64,000 nt of DNA. Source: Holothuria scabra. Lineage: Eukaryota; Echinodermata; Holothuroidea; Aspidochirotida; Holothuriidae. The translations under genes and the position numbers were made by a program. Positions within the stretch are counted from its first letter, which is position 1. The number at the start of each line of letters is the position of its first letter. Of the stretch, positions 33,001 through 47,200 are shown one piece after another. The notes under the pieces are model-generated. The model ran no database searches, was not told the DNA's origin, and saw only the letters and a list, made by a program, of their open reading frames with translations. The DNA is taken from positions 51,780,297 to 51,844,296 of the forward strand of contig CM074181.1 of assembly GCA_037179385.1 (NCBI GenBank). Reading direction: 5' to 3'.

Positions 33001-35160
33001 ATCAAGTGACACCGGCAACTTCAATGCTATTTGTATAAATTTTCTCTCATAAAATTCCACATTTTCTCTAATAGAGGCTTTTGACTTTGAAATAGTTTGG
33101 CTAAAACAGACGACAAAGTTTCGGAAACTTTAAAAATTTTATTGGAGAGCTTCCACTTGTATGCCTTCAGGGTAACATTATGTACCAACAACGATCTTCA
33201 GTCGATCACCGCGCGATCATTTTCAGATTTGCCAACATTGGAAGTGTAGATTCTTTTCAAATTTCCCTATACATGAAACCCAGAATCCAAAAATTTGTGC
33301 AAAACAAGCTCCAAATACACAAATATTTGTTCGAAAAGGCCGCAAATTACTTCCCTAGTACAGGGATGTTCACACTTCAAAGACTCAGAAAATTTGGATG
33401 CTTGCCCCTTCCCCCTATTTTTACCTCCCTGCTGCTTAGCTACTACTTAGATGATGCCATTTTCGACAGTCTGAGGGGTCCGATTTTTTTTTCAAAATTT
33501 CCTCTACTGCCCCAACTGAGGGTGGCGCTCCGCTTAGATAGTCTTTCGGGCAAGACTTCAGGCAGGGAATCATTTGCCTACCGTACTCAAATGCTCTCAT
33601 ATACCTTTCATCAGGTACCATTCAACCCTGTCAGTTGAAATGTCTGTGAGTAGATGGATTCTTTAGTAACTTGAAGAATTAAAATGTTATCAATGTTTCT
33701 CAGTTTGCAAAAGGAATAGATATATACTGGAATTGTTGTCTTCTGTAGCATGACCGTTAAAAATGAAGAATTCTACCTTCTATAGTGCCAGGTTTCATTT
33801 GGAAAAATGATTAATAGCATACATTTTTTATTTAAAAAAAAATCAAAACAGTTCTTTCTGGTAGAAAAAACGAACAATTTAGTATAACAAATGTACTTCT
33901 GGTCAATGGGGTAGGGTGAGGCGCGTAGTCCAAAATTCTCCCCCCCCCCCTCCCTCCACTTTCATATTGCTTCCTACGCCACTGATTGAAGTATTGCTGC
34001 AGTATTTTGCTGAAATGCCGCACTAATTTTTCATAGTTGCTACTCAGTCTTTTACAATCTTACCTTTTTCCTTTTCTCTGTAAGGCAATGTGTGACGCAA
34101 TGTGTGACGCAGTGAACATTGCAATAGAAATTAATTTCATTTTTTTTAGTAATTAGGATTAGGTGGACGTTTAATTTCGTTTAAAATCGAGTCAGTAGGC
34201 TTGCATGCACTATCATTAAAGAATATAATGCCTAATTTTGACGAAAAACCAAATATGATTTCCAGCCCTGTATATTTTATAATACATGATGTCCTCATAT
34301 TGTTAGTCAGAGTAACCGATTTGGGGTACGTCCCTGAGTTCCGTAGGCTTAGGGGTCTAAGGAGGAGGTGTCCCCTCCTCCCTTGCGAAAAACGCTAGCC
34401 CTTTAAGGGCATGGACGGAAAATGATCAAACTTCCACAAATTGACAAGATTAGTCTTGAAGATTTCACTGTGATGGTTCCTTTTTTAAATAATGTTTTCT
34501 ATGGGAAATTTGGGTTTATGTTGTAAATTACCGCAAATTTGTCCTTCATACTTTTTTGCATGGTTTGATACTGTCGAGCATGGCCTTACGGCACCCTTTC
34601 TCTCAAGTCTCTGTGGGCAGTATATTATTAATTTTTTTCGGTTGACCCAACTCCTAACTGACATATGTTGGGGGGGGGGGGGCAAGTGAGGGAAAGACCA
34701 ACATTTGAGGGGAGAAGGAAAATGTCCCCTCTTTACCCCCACCCCGTAACTCTGCCACTGGCTATTTAATTGAAAAGGGCTTGGGACAAGGAGTCAGGGA
34801 TTTCTTTAACTGTTAAACATGCGCGTGCGATACGTAGTGGGGATGTTCGGGCTAACCGTACTTGCCACACGCTTGGCAAATTCGTCATACCCTCTCGGGT
34901 GTTCTTGGCATCGATCCCGCAGAAAACAGACATATTTGATGAAAACGACGGGAAAATGTGGAATTTGAAACCCAGTTTGGAAATAAGAACTTGTTCATAC
35001 ATGAATAAACATTACGAGCAAGAAAGAAACCAGAAGATAGTGTTGAAATCAATATTATCCTTTAATTTATAAGTTGTACCCTTTGTGATGATGTCAAGAT
35101 TTCATTTTATTAGCTTTTTAAGACTTTTTCCCTTTACCTTACACAATTTTTTCTGATTGA
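30091..35160. other. Repeat-rich stretch downstream of the fibrinogen-related gene
   Basis: No gene seen. The parts at 30350-31000 and 46200-46640 appear distantly related (GCTTATAT-GGAGAAA and TGGAATTTAATGAAAAAA-like blocks). The poly-C repeat has a second copy at 33780-33985. G/C runs occur at 32676-32685, 32741-32751 and 34670-34682. Confidence 0.5.
33780..33985 (+). repeat. Dispersed repeat with poly-C, copy 2
   Basis: Same block order as 27070-27290, including TGGTCAATGGGGTAGGGTGA, a C run and CACTTTCATATT. Confidence 0.65.
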
Positions 35161-35166
35161 TTTATT
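35161..35166 (-). terminator. Poly(A) signal of the fibrinogen-related gene
   Basis: AATAAA on the minus strand, 82 bases after the stop codon. A second AATAAA is present at about 35111-35106. Confidence 0.6.
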
Positions 35167-35247
35167 AATATTTTTTTTTTTTAGTTGCAGACCAGGAGAA
35201 GACTTAAGCTTTTATATGTTGTATTAGCCTTAATCCGTCCATACATT

Positions 35248-38200
35248 CTATGTCGATGCCCTTCTGATTTTCATTTCTGTTGTCTTGAGCGAATGGTGGT
35301 AGCCGCGCCATTTGGACCAATTGATTCCGTCAGCGTAGGATTCGTGTTCCCCTCCGTGATATATCCCATTCAGGTTAGACAAGTGGCAGTCACCATACCA
35401 CCATGCACCCTTATACGCCTTTGCACAATTTCCTCCAGTTTCAGTATGTACAGAATCATTCGTGGTGAAACTTTTGTCATGATGCAAACTCAATGAATCA
35501 CCTGATAATAAGAGATAAAATAAAGACAAAACTGAGCTTGTGTTGGTGGTGAAAATTGAAAATATTCATTTGGGCACAAGCTGAGAGATGTGTTTAGTTT
35601 TCACTTTGCCAAGAAGACAAATGTGTCTAGTATCTTACGCTTTTATAAACTGCGAGGCGCACTCTCTGACCCTCGGGCAAGGTCGGTCAATGTTTGTTAG
35701 AAGCGTCACTAACATTACTGTGCACTGACGCAGCCCTTCGTCACGCAATTGACCCAACATTTCATAGACTTTGACGCACGTTTCCTATAAAATATGGTGC
35801 ACTTATATGCCTCACCTATATTGTGCTGTTTTGACGCAAACTATGACGCATCGCGACAAAGCGAAGCTTTCTTCGGTGGGAACAGTCAATGTCCAACCTC
35901 ATCGAAGAAAATGTGCTTAGGCCTATGTCGTCTTCATCGGGAGGCCCCAACCAAAGTATCATAAGAAACTTATAAAGTTCCAAAGAGATAATGAGAGTTT
36001 TAGGTATATAGAAGCCGCACAGCACAACAAAGCAAAAGAAAGCGAAAGAGTATTCGCTACCACCGACAAATAGAAACCACCTCCACACCCGTCCCAAAGA
36101 TCAACATACAACCCCGCATAAGCACATGTCCAAAGGCAATTAACACCACCGCCGAATGCAACCACAACCCAAATGGATACGGCGACCGATGCGCACTGTT
36201 TAAAGGCCAGGTCACACTGCAGCGATATCGGATCGGATTTCGCTCCGATTTTTGTGAGTTTCAATTAATATCTCTTCCATCTTCGGTCCAAGAAATTGCC
36301 AACCTGTAAAGTTATATGAATTGTATCACAGGACTACGAAATTCTAAGTTATTTCAATTATTCCGTGACGTCACATTCGCAGACAGGTTTTATCGGATAC
36401 GCATAGTCCGATAAAAGCTATTTGTCAATGTGACGTCACGAAATAAGTAGATTACATTTCATCTCCTTGATCCTCTCATACCGATCATATATTTTCAAAA
36501 TTTGCCAAATTTTGGGTCCTTTCCGACGATGAATGGAGGAGATTTTAACTAAAACTCACAAAAATCGGATCCAATCCGATATCGCTGTAGTGTGACCTAG
36601 GCTTGAAGTGTACCTCAAGTCAAAATATTCAAAAATATACTTTAAAGAACACGAAAAGTGAATTCTAACAGTCTAATTCCCATCTTCATAGAACATTCCT
36701 AAGCTGAGATATAAAATGTTGAAGTTTATTCACTTAAAACAAATTGGTCTGTTGCGCAATAATTTGTGACTTTCTTGTTGTACAACTCACATAAACTGCT
36801 GAGCCTTTTAAAGTTTGAAATGTTTTTATGACCTTTGCCACTTTTTGTTTGTTTCCAGAGCAAGGTGCACAGAGAGGGCTTAATTTATTACATCACCCCA
36901 TAAGAGTAAGAGTCCTATCACACCTTGGTACAAGATGCAGTAACTTTCCGAAAAACAAAGAAATACAAAGATTGTAATTTAACAATGACATCACAAATTA
37001 TTGTGCAATATACTATTTTAAATTGAGTGAATAAACTTCAACATTTTATATCTCAGCTCAGGAATGTCCTATGAAGATGGGAGTTGGACTGTTAGATTTC
37101 ATTTTTCATGCTGTCTCATTTATATTTTTGAATGTTTTGACTTGAGGTACACTTTAGGGCTGTGACCGTGTAGCGATTAATCGCTAAACGATCGCATGTG
37201 GAATAAACGTTTAGTTCAAAGCTACTGCCGATTAATCGCAAAACCCATTTTTCGTCCGATATTCTTCCCAATGTCCTATGAATTTTTGCCCACCTTTCCT
37301 TCTACACAATTCACACAGATCGATCGTCTTGTGAATTTCCCTATGTAAACTTTTCCCGCGCTGTAAGCAGCCTAGAGGTAAACTGCTGCCTAGCCGTACA
37401 ACGGAGCAACTCGTAGTACTCCCCGCGGATTGCGGAACGGAGGTTGTACAACCTGTGTTATAGCCTCGATGTGCCGCGCGGCCTACATCTTACAACATTC
37501 ATTCAATGCGTATTTAAAAGCTGCACAGAGTAGTCATTGCAACACTTAACAGTTTTGAGTACAATGCACACTGCTTGTTTACTTTGCGTGAGTCGACCAT
37601 GCAGGCAACAGTGAACTAGTTCGATCCGGTGCTCAAGCGACCACGTGCGTTCGTATATCATGTACTTACGTAGTGTAATGAAGAGTGCAATGTTTATTGT
37701 CTCGATTTCGTACGTACGGTTTCACTTGCGATGAGCACGGAATTACTGTCGTAATAAATACGTTCCGAGTTCACTGGCAGTTGCAGAATAGTTTAACCAC
37801 AGTTGCTTTGCATCAAATCCGATATAAGTAGTACAGGATGGGACGTAAAACAAGCGTGGTGTGGGATTGTTTCGATGTTGGTAAAGCTGACAAGATTGCT
37901 AAATGTCGCATATGTAGTGCCAAATTAAAATACATCGATAGGTCTACTGGGAGCATGATGAACACAATATAGTTGTAAGCATTTTGACTTCGTGAGGTTA
38001 ATTAATCGCGATTAACCGCTAAACGATCGCAAATTTTTGCGATTAAACGTTTAGTTAAAATGCTACACGTTCACAGCCCTAGTACACTTTACCAACAATG
38101 TCTTGATTAGCTGTTGTCATTGTGTTGTAACGATTGCATTCGTTGTTAGGGTTGCGATACTGGTATTGTTATCGAGTTAGAACAATGCGCATTGGAACAC

Positions 38201-41200
38201 AAACAAGTGTAAGTTGAACCAGGGAGCTGGAAGAGCTCCCTGGTTGAACGCGTTTCAGTAAATTAGCATTCCAAGTGTTTGCATCTTGACGGCCAAGTCA
38301 AAAAGTAAACAATAATGCACGTGGTTGATGACGTCGGTGATAAACCTCTATATGCCTATACATACACCTTCCTTCTAACCGTAAAAGCTGGCAAAGGAAA
38401 ACATCCAAAGCGTTTTTGCGACTTTCGCCCGCGAAGTCTACCATCTCGCGGTATATTTGCGCAAGACTATAAGGTAAGACTGAAGACCATTTGGTCTGTA
38501 AGCTGCTCAAATTTTGTTTTGCTACTTGTGCAATGTCATTTATTTGTCATGAAAATTTAACTTTGACCATTAAGCGTCGTTGATGATGATGATGATGATA
38601 ATGGCGATGCCGATGACGATCACGATGACGGTGACGGTAACGGTGATGAACTTTTCTGTCAGTTTGCGTGGACACGCGAAGCTGCTCAAATTGTTCTAGA
38701 CTCCTAAACAGAGTTCGGGTCTCCCGGAAATGGTGGACAGGGGTACAAACTGATCCCTCACCGACCCGTCTAGTAGGTCCATGACAATAAACATCTCACT
38801 GCACACAGTGAATACTTCTTAAAATATAAATTTCTGTTATTTTTGTTGGAAGAAAGCTCTGGTGGGTGCCACCAGAGTCCTAGTCAATGACAAGAGTCAG
38901 TTCAACCAGGGAGCCGTTCAACACTGTGTTTGAAACGTGACAACCATACGAGGTTAACGGAACTGCGCTCTATACGCACCATGATTTTAAGAGTGGGAAA
39001 GGGGGAGAAAGATAATGCCAGGTTGGCAAAATCGATTCCGCGCGAACGCAAGAGGTTTAGCCTGTGGGTCCCAAGGGAATGCCAAGGGAAAAGCTCAGAC
39101 GTTGCCTCGGAGGGGGGGGGGGCATGTATAGCCCTGAGGTTATTAAAGTCATATCTCTCGGTAAACGATTGATCCTCAGAGTACAGCGCTCTCGGTGCTC
39201 CCTATTGGAGCCAGACGCATTTTAAGACTCTTCAGTAATATGGATACATACGAAAATATCCTCCAAGTGGGAAGGGCTTGTCCCCTTACAATCGCCTTGG
39301 GCTGTCTCACTTCCCATTCTTGACAACTGGTATCCAAGCAATTTGGTTTCGAAAATTATTTGGGGGTAAACTGCCACTCTGCCCTTTATGACTATGGGGC
39401 ATTGCCGCACTGGTGATTGTCATGATAATGGAAGAGTTTGTGCGATGCTACGACAAGCGATGTGTCCTATAACTGTATGGAAAATAATCATGAATTGCAA
39501 AACAATAATTCAAACGGGTGCGCGCGAAGCGCACGGCGAAGAAAACTTTGTTTGAGACGGTTAATTTGTAACCTGTTTTTCCCTATTTAGAAATGCAGCA
39601 CTGGCAATTGAATACAAAATTCTATTACATTCACTCTTTCATAACCTAAAGGAAAATTTAGGAACCTATATCTGTATTTATGATTCGTCTTTCCATGTAT
39701 TGCTGTACTATATTTCAAGGGATAGCGGTCGGCTGGAAAAAAGTTCTGACTGGTGTCGCACGCCCCCATCTTATTGCCACAACTTATCCACGTCGATGTC
39801 TTTTTCGGGGCAGTGTGACGTCAGATGTGGAAAAGTGACACTTAGCGAATATCATGCATCTAGCCCTAGACGTAGTCGTTGTCATGGTTCCATTGCCATG
39901 ATTTAAAAGTATAAACATGAATGATCTTTAAAAGAACGGCGCCATTGGTCAATGACATGGCATGATTGACATTACCTGCATTACCACTGTAATTTCCTAA
40001 CATCAGTTTGTAGAAGGTTCCTTCGTCGCCGACACGGAACTTGTCATAGCCAGCGTATCTTGTCTCCCCTTCGAAATCTTCTAAGTCCACTCTTAGCTCG
40101 TAAACACCTTGTGCAGTTAGGTAAAAAACCTTCTCGTTGCCGAGCCAATACTCTGAGTTAATGTTCCCGAACCCGTTTTTGTAATCTTCCCAACCACGAT
40201 AAAACCACACAGATCCATCTAAGCGTCTTTGAAAGATCTGTATGGATGTAAAAGCCCAAACAAAAGAATTTCATTATTTCCCTTTTTTTTATTTTTGAAG
40301 GGAGAATATGACTGGATTTTAAAGAGGAAAAAGAACAGAAGAATAGGGATCAGCTTGGAATCGGTGAATAGGTTTGGCACGGTGAGCCTATCGAAAGCGC
40401 AATTAATTCAGTTACTACCAAGCTCTGCCGCAACTTCCCCTACCTCCTTCACATCGGGTCCCCATCCTAAAGTAGGTCGTGTATGGGAAGATGTAACTTT
40501 GGATTTTGATGAAGTTCGTTTCAGAACAACTTTACCATCTCTCAACTTGGCAGCGAGTTGTCACGAAGTTGTCCTTCACAAATCCCTGTCTCTCATGGTG
40601 GCAAGGATGGCGTCAGGATATGCCTAGGCCAGTAGTCAGAAACTGTCACCGGAGGGCAGGGGGGGGGGGCACGAACACCGGAAGGCCTGGATTGATGTAA
40701 GGAGTGCAAACGTCGGCTTAGGGAAGCCAGTGCCTATTGATTTTTCATGTGAAGGGCACCGAGTAGTCTGCACGAGGGTTGGAGATGATACGGCCTTTAT
40801 GCCCACTCCTGATTACGGTCTTATAAGTAGGGAAGCATATTTAGAATTTTGTATATTTTAGTGATACTGATATTATCCTTTCTTATGTGGAATAAGTGCA
40901 AAAGGTGATTTCAATGATACATTATTCGACCTTAAAACTTCCAGTGCAAGTTGGTCTAGGTACAAATTAATGGTGCTACACGTTGGCGTAGCAAGGAGTT
41001 TTCCAAGGTTAGGTTAGGTTAGATGAAGTTTTACGGCCCAGTTTCCAACCAGTTTTTCAAGGAGGAAGGCATGCAAAATTCTATGTACAACTGTATGTAC
41101 AGACATTATAGTCAGTTTGTCCAATTAGGACTGTACCCTTAATATTTTGTAATTGGTTATTTTCTTGAATAAGAATTTTATTTCTGCTTTCTGTTACCAT

Positions 41201-44200
41201 TATTGATATGGATCGTGTAAATATATTGTGGCAATTTTCAATGGTTTCTCTTAAAAATTGGAAGTAAAAAATAAATTGGAAGGTAACACAAATGTTGTGT
41301 GATCGCCAGCCCGTGGGTCTAATTTTTGAAAAATCAGATGTCCGGTATGTGCAATCTGGTGCCCCATATATTACCATGCAGTTGAACTGAAATTTGTATT
41401 AAAATAGTTTACGTATTGTGGGACTGAGAACTAAAACAAAATGTCATCGCTTGGGCACTGCAATCGCAAGGACTGAAGCCTTCGGGGCGCTCTTAAATTT
41501 AAACAATTTGTGAAGGATCGGATCAGGGCAAAATGTTGTTCTTTAGAAGTACCTTAAAATAATGGAGCACGGAAAGTCTACGGCACTTGTTCTAGTTGGA
41601 AAATCGACATAAACTGAGTGAGGAAAACGTGTTAGACCGAGTATAAGAGTTCAACATTCCAACAAGAAATTCAGCGTTTTCAACTATTGTCGCTCTGACG
41701 AATTTGGGGAAGGGTCCGTGAGACACTCCCACACCCGGCGGCGGCCTTTGTTCACCTAATGCCGAATCCTGGGTTCATAACGAAGAACGAGTCTGTCTTC
41801 GAGAGAACCGACTCTGCTGTCCAGTAAGGGTGCTCAAGTGGTACCTAAAGGAGACTAAGGCCACAACACAAGATCCTCTGACAGGTTGTTCCTCACCCCA
41901 CGAGCTCCATAGAACCCAGCCTCCAAGGACGCGTTAGCTTATTGACTTGTGGAGCTAATTGCAACGCCTCACACTACGACTCCGACAGAGCTTACAGCTG
42001 ATAAAAATGTTTGCATCCAGTCAACAGACCTTATGAATTGACGACACGCTGACGTCATTCTTGGGAGCAAAACAATGGAACACGGTGGAAGCGCGCATAA
42101 GAATTCGCCCTGTATACGTAGTAGATTATACGGTAATCGACTGGTGGACAAACCAGCTCTCTCTCGGTGTTGGTTTGTTTTGCTCCTAAAGAAGGGAGTA
42201 CTTTCCGCACTGTGACATCATATGAATAAGGTCTATTAATTATTTGGAAATCTTGCTTGGAAAGCTTAATAGTGCAAGGAAAGCGGAGTATCCTTCAGTC
42301 AAAAAAGAACGAAAAAGCTAACATAGTATTATTTCTGAAGAACATATGACATTAACTCTCGTGAAAACTAAACCATACAAAGATAAGATGGTGGGTATAC
42401 TGTCTTTTCTTCGCTGAGTTAAAACCAACACAAATATTGAGGCCATCCATCACATGTAATTTTTCCTATGTCTGACAAAACGGAAGGTCTCCGTAAAGTT
42501 TTCAGTAATGTAAGGAAACTCATTTGAACTATCAGAAAAATTCTCGAACCAACCGAAGACATAACAGTGTACTACACTAACTATGCGTATGTAAGGGTAG
42601 TACCTGATGTAAGGGGTTCTATTGAAACATTAGAATCTCAAAAATAAATCGGACAACGAATTATTCTGTAAGGAAGCTGAAAATGGACTTTTCTACTGAA
42701 CCGATCGGGCAGATTCCTGGAGAAGTGTGGGGGTTCTTACTACCCTTGCAGTCTTACTGTTTCTGCGTGAAAATTCCAACCTAAAAGGGGGCACATGTGA
42801 ACGTTTTGAGAGGACAGTTTCCGGATTTTGATAAACCCTTTTGGACCTCCCCTCTGTGGATGAATGTTCCATAAAATTTGACTGATTTAAAGAGAAAATT
42901 ACATACCGTCCAACCGCCTCGGTCTGTTTCCATATCACAGTAGACATAAAACGGATGAGGATATGTAACTGGTTGTATCCGATAAACACCACTAGAAGAC
43001 AACCCCAGTTCCAGCCAACGAGAGCAGTCCTTGGGAAATTTTGGCCCTAAATAATGACAATATCAGTTTAGACGTTTTTTTTTTCTAATTTGCATCATGT
43101 GTGCGCATGGAGTGTACCGTAGTGTTCATATACGAATTATTTTTTTTCTAGACAATGAAACGGCTGTGATATTTTTTAGCTATGATTTTTTTTTAGCAGA
43201 GAAATACTTTAGCTGAAATTGGGCCGTACTATGAATTTCATTGAATTTATTTTAAAGGGCCAAAGCTCTCACCCCAAACTACAATTTTGGTACGGGGGTA
43301 CCCAAATTCTCCATTTGCTCAGCTCTTTGATTGACAGCTAATTCAAACAATGCAGAGTACCAAAACTTATATGTTACACAGCATGAACGGTACTGAGAGT
43401 GTTTTGATCATATATATTGAGTTTTTGTACACTATCACCTTGAAGCAATAAACTGAGATTATATCTTGATGAGGATGAATTTCAGACAAATGTGGGAGGG
43501 GCTTCAGTAAGAAGGTTAGGAGAATTGGTACACTGTCTGGGGTGAGAGAACTGGGCCTTAAATTTACAGCAATTATGAGCTAAAAGTGAGCAACACAACA
43601 TTGCTATTTCCAATACGTTGAACACTAAACAATACGGAAACGTTTCTTACTGTTACTGAAGGGAGTTAAAAGTAACCACTATAGGTCTCACGAAGAGTGA
43701 AACTTAGCTCTTTTGTAGGGAATTTCAATCTTTTAAGGAGTAAATTTACACTTTTCACTCTCCATAAGAGATCGAGTGACTAAGCTCACTCTTTTGATTT
43801 GAGAGTGTAAAGGAATGCCCTTATATGCAATTTGATGCAACAAAAGTGTATAGTGAAGTTAATTTCCTTTGGAAAAATCTCATTTTCCAATTTTTAATTT
43901 CAGGGGTTGCGACAGAATTTGGTCGACGGGGGACTAAACCTGTGGAAGTAGAGTCCAATAACCCTACAACCCCGGTGCCGTCGAGAGGCTGTTGAGGTGG
44001 ATTGAAGAAAACCAGTGCACTATCCCATGCCATTATACAGTTATATTGCTGGCATATATTGTACAAAAATTTGGATACACTAGACAAGCAGAGTCGCTTT
44101 AAGTTTCCTCAGAGTTTAAACAATTAGGTGCAGAAAGTCAAATTTAGCACCTCGACATTGAGTCGCGATTTTCAAATTTTTTCATAATCATTTCTTTTTA

Positions 44201-47200
44201 CCTTTTTGACTAGAGATGTTGCGACATATACTTCAACAGTAAAGCTGATACCCGAAAATATAAAACAAGTAAAGCAATATTATACGAAATTTCAATACAA
44301 TGTTAGATAGACGTAATAGGTTCCCTGCAGTGTATAATAAGATAACAGATTTAGCCCTTTTTTCATCTTATATAGCTGTTCAGAGTTTAGGAACTTTTTG
44401 TATTCGGCCTTTGAAATACGTCCTAGACTTGGACCCATGGCACTGGTTTAGGAGCAGTTAACTCGAAGGGGACTCAATAGTGATTCATATGATTACTATT
44501 CAGGGGTCTCAGACTCTCTGCTGTAGCCTGTTGTACAGCTTTTCTGATGTGTGCATTTGGGAGTTTTGACACCTGACTCAGGCTTAAATCCACACTGCTG
44601 TCTGATATATTCTGGGTATTAATTCTGAATACATGCAATAGGACCAGTGAATTGCTATTTGTCAAATAGCAACTCCTCATTTCTACTGCCAATCTCCATG
44701 ATTATGATATTGAATTGATTTTCCCTTTACTGTTTTTTGTCGGCGCGTCCACTGTTAGATTGAATGACATGTGAAGAAATGTTTAGAAAGATATTCAATA
44801 CTTTTATTTTTTTATCTTTCACTTTTCTATACCTTTGTATATTTGCATTAAAAACTATGCATGGCAAATTATTGGAAAACTGCAGCCCAAAGCACCGGTT
44901 TCGACAGCTCTGAAACTTCATAATTTAGTGAGAAAAATATTGTCACATGACTCGTGTACGAGCCAATCGTGAAACACGACAGATTACTACACTAACGACT
45001 AATCCAAATTGGGGTGACTGCGTTTCCCCTTTAAGAATGTTATGAAAAGTCTAAGGCTGGGCCTCATATTACACGAATGGTTCACGTTTTTGACAAGAGA
45101 AAACGAAAGTGAGTTTAAAAATACGTGGAATACTTCAAGATGAAAAGGCTTCATCAGTCCATTTGAGAACGTTATGATCGCCCCTCCTATGGTAGTTTCC
45201 CATCATTTATGTTTATGATATGTAAATAAATATTGCAGTAATTATGAAATTACGGGTCACATGAAATATTGAATGCGTGTAAACATGACGCTTTCTTTGA
45301 AACTCCCTCCCAAAATGTTTTTAGTTTCGTTCTTCATCTACAATCGATTTTCAGCCTTTTGGTTAAGATTATGTTTAGTATATTAACTGATTAATCCTCA
45401 ACAAAGGATATGGTCGTTCGCTGCGAGCCGGTGTAAACACCGGCCGAAGACCCTCAACCTTCAATAACATAGGTGATGACTATAAATAGGGACCAAGTAT
45501 GGGCCGGCCGTCGATACAAAGTCCTTTACTGAGGACTAGTATAGTATCTCTGAACGCTCTCTAAGAACGTAAAAGGTCTTATCCTCTCAATCCAAACAGT
45601 TATAATTCTGCTAACCTACTGACTGAAGCCCCTCCCACAATTGTTTTAAAACTCATCCTCATCCATACGCAACCTCAGTTTATTGCTTCGGGGTCACGAG
45701 TATGCAAAACCCCAGTGTGTAACTGTAAGGTAATCAAAACCCTCTCAGTACAGTACAGGTTGTGTACTACATCAGCTATTGTACTTTGCATTGTTTGAAC
45801 TAGCAGTCAATCAAATAGCTGAGCCAATTGAGAATTTCTGTTAACCCTTACAAAAACTGTAGTACGGGGTGAGAGGATTGGCCCTTTTAGTTGGGTTTAC
45901 GCTTACCTATGTCATAAAAAGATACATCTCGTACCTCACGTTTGACGTTCGGGAGGGACTCTTCTCGTTCACTCTGTAAAATGAAACGTTAAGCCAAGGT
46001 CACACCAAATATATGGAGACTTCGATACGATGACGATTTTTGCATATAAATAGGTTTTAATGTAGTTGCAATGTAGCAGTCGGGTGGTACAGGGAGTACG
46101 TGACAAACGAGGGGGGGGGGGGGGGTTCCGACGACGAAACGGGGCAACTGGAAGCTTTAGTAAAGACAATGAGTTGCCGAGAGGACGGGCTGACGGGTGG
46201 GGCACAGGTTGCACTGAATTTTTTTGCCTTCGGTAAATGCAAATATTTGGCTTTTTGGAGAAAACTTCAATATCTGGTAAATCCATGATATAAGAATTTC
46301 GACTTCTGTAAGAGAATTTGAAAATGCATAGGGTTTTCACTGAATAATGTGCCCTTACTTTTAGCACAATGAAAAAATTGCTTTTCGAATGAAGATGTTG
46401 GAGTTGCACACTGCTTTTGACCTAACTTTTCGAATAGTCTAATTTTCAAAAATGTGTAACCTATTCAAGAAAAACATTTGAAAGTAAGTAGCTTATATCG
46501 GAGAAAATGTGGAATTTTATGAAAAAATTATTTTGAGAAGGGAAAATTAATATGGGATTTTTATTGAAATTTGCTTTCACATGAAAATTAAATTGAATTT
46601 CGGGGCGACTGAAGCTTGTTTGCGTTATATATCCCCCTTTCAAGCCCCGCAAAGCAAAAACTGAAGGACTATGCCGAATAAAGTATAATTCTTATTCTTA
46701 AAAGGTACATAACAACAGATCCTTAACTGAACATACTTACAAGGCAATGGAAAACAGGAAATTTAATGACTGAATTAGGAGCATTAAAACTATATTGTGT
46801 AATTACATTGAAAGGAAACATGATAAAAGTAAAATATTTATGCATTTAGCGAAATTTTTTCTCATGACGGATTTTATCACGCAACATACAGACATAGTAT
46901 TGGTCTACCTACTTTCGCATGAGATTTTTACATCTGTAGGCATACAAGATATATTGATTTCCGTGTGAGATTTAAACAATTGTTGGACGAATGAAACCTA
47001 AAATACATAAGAAATTTGACCAAGATGTATAAATTATTAGAATTGCCTTGAGGGATTCACAGACTTATTTCATTACTTACGTTATGTCCTGGTGAGCATA
47101 AAAGGTCAAAGGAATGGGAGGGAAGGGGGGCAGTCTCCCATTAGAAAGATTTTCGCTATCCTAGTGAGTTTGGAGTTTGCCATTGACTTAATACAGTTTT

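Larger units (their letters stand above)
35502..39975 (-). other. Intron 4 of the fibrinogen-related gene, nested transposons
   Basis: 4.5 kb with GTAATG at its 5' end and CTCTTATTATCAG at its 3' end. It carries, side by side, a hairpin MITE (36209-36598), a long-TIR MITE (36606-37154) and a hAT derivative (37155-38081), plus a simple GATGAC-type repeat at 38581-38648 and a strong hairpin at 38213-38249. No extra exon is required. Confidence 0.85.
43047..45906 (-). other. Intron 2 of the fibrinogen-related gene with opposed MITE copies
   Basis: Carries two copies of one MITE family in opposite orientation (43253-43562 and 45572-45888) and a U2 snRNA-like fragment (45343-45536). In the pre-mRNA the two copies could pair with each other. 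Confidence 0.8.

Noticed and set aside
37838..37972. Independent small zinc-finger gene
   Set aside because: It lies within defined hAT ends and stops before the histidine pair of the BED finger, so it is a transposase remnant.
42693..43002. Separate ORFs overlapping exon 3 of the fibrinogen-related gene
   Set aside because: The frame reading [10 protein letters not shown] is exon 3 read through its donor site into the intron, and the other overlapping frame is a shadow; the exon border at 42907 is set by phase with exon 4.
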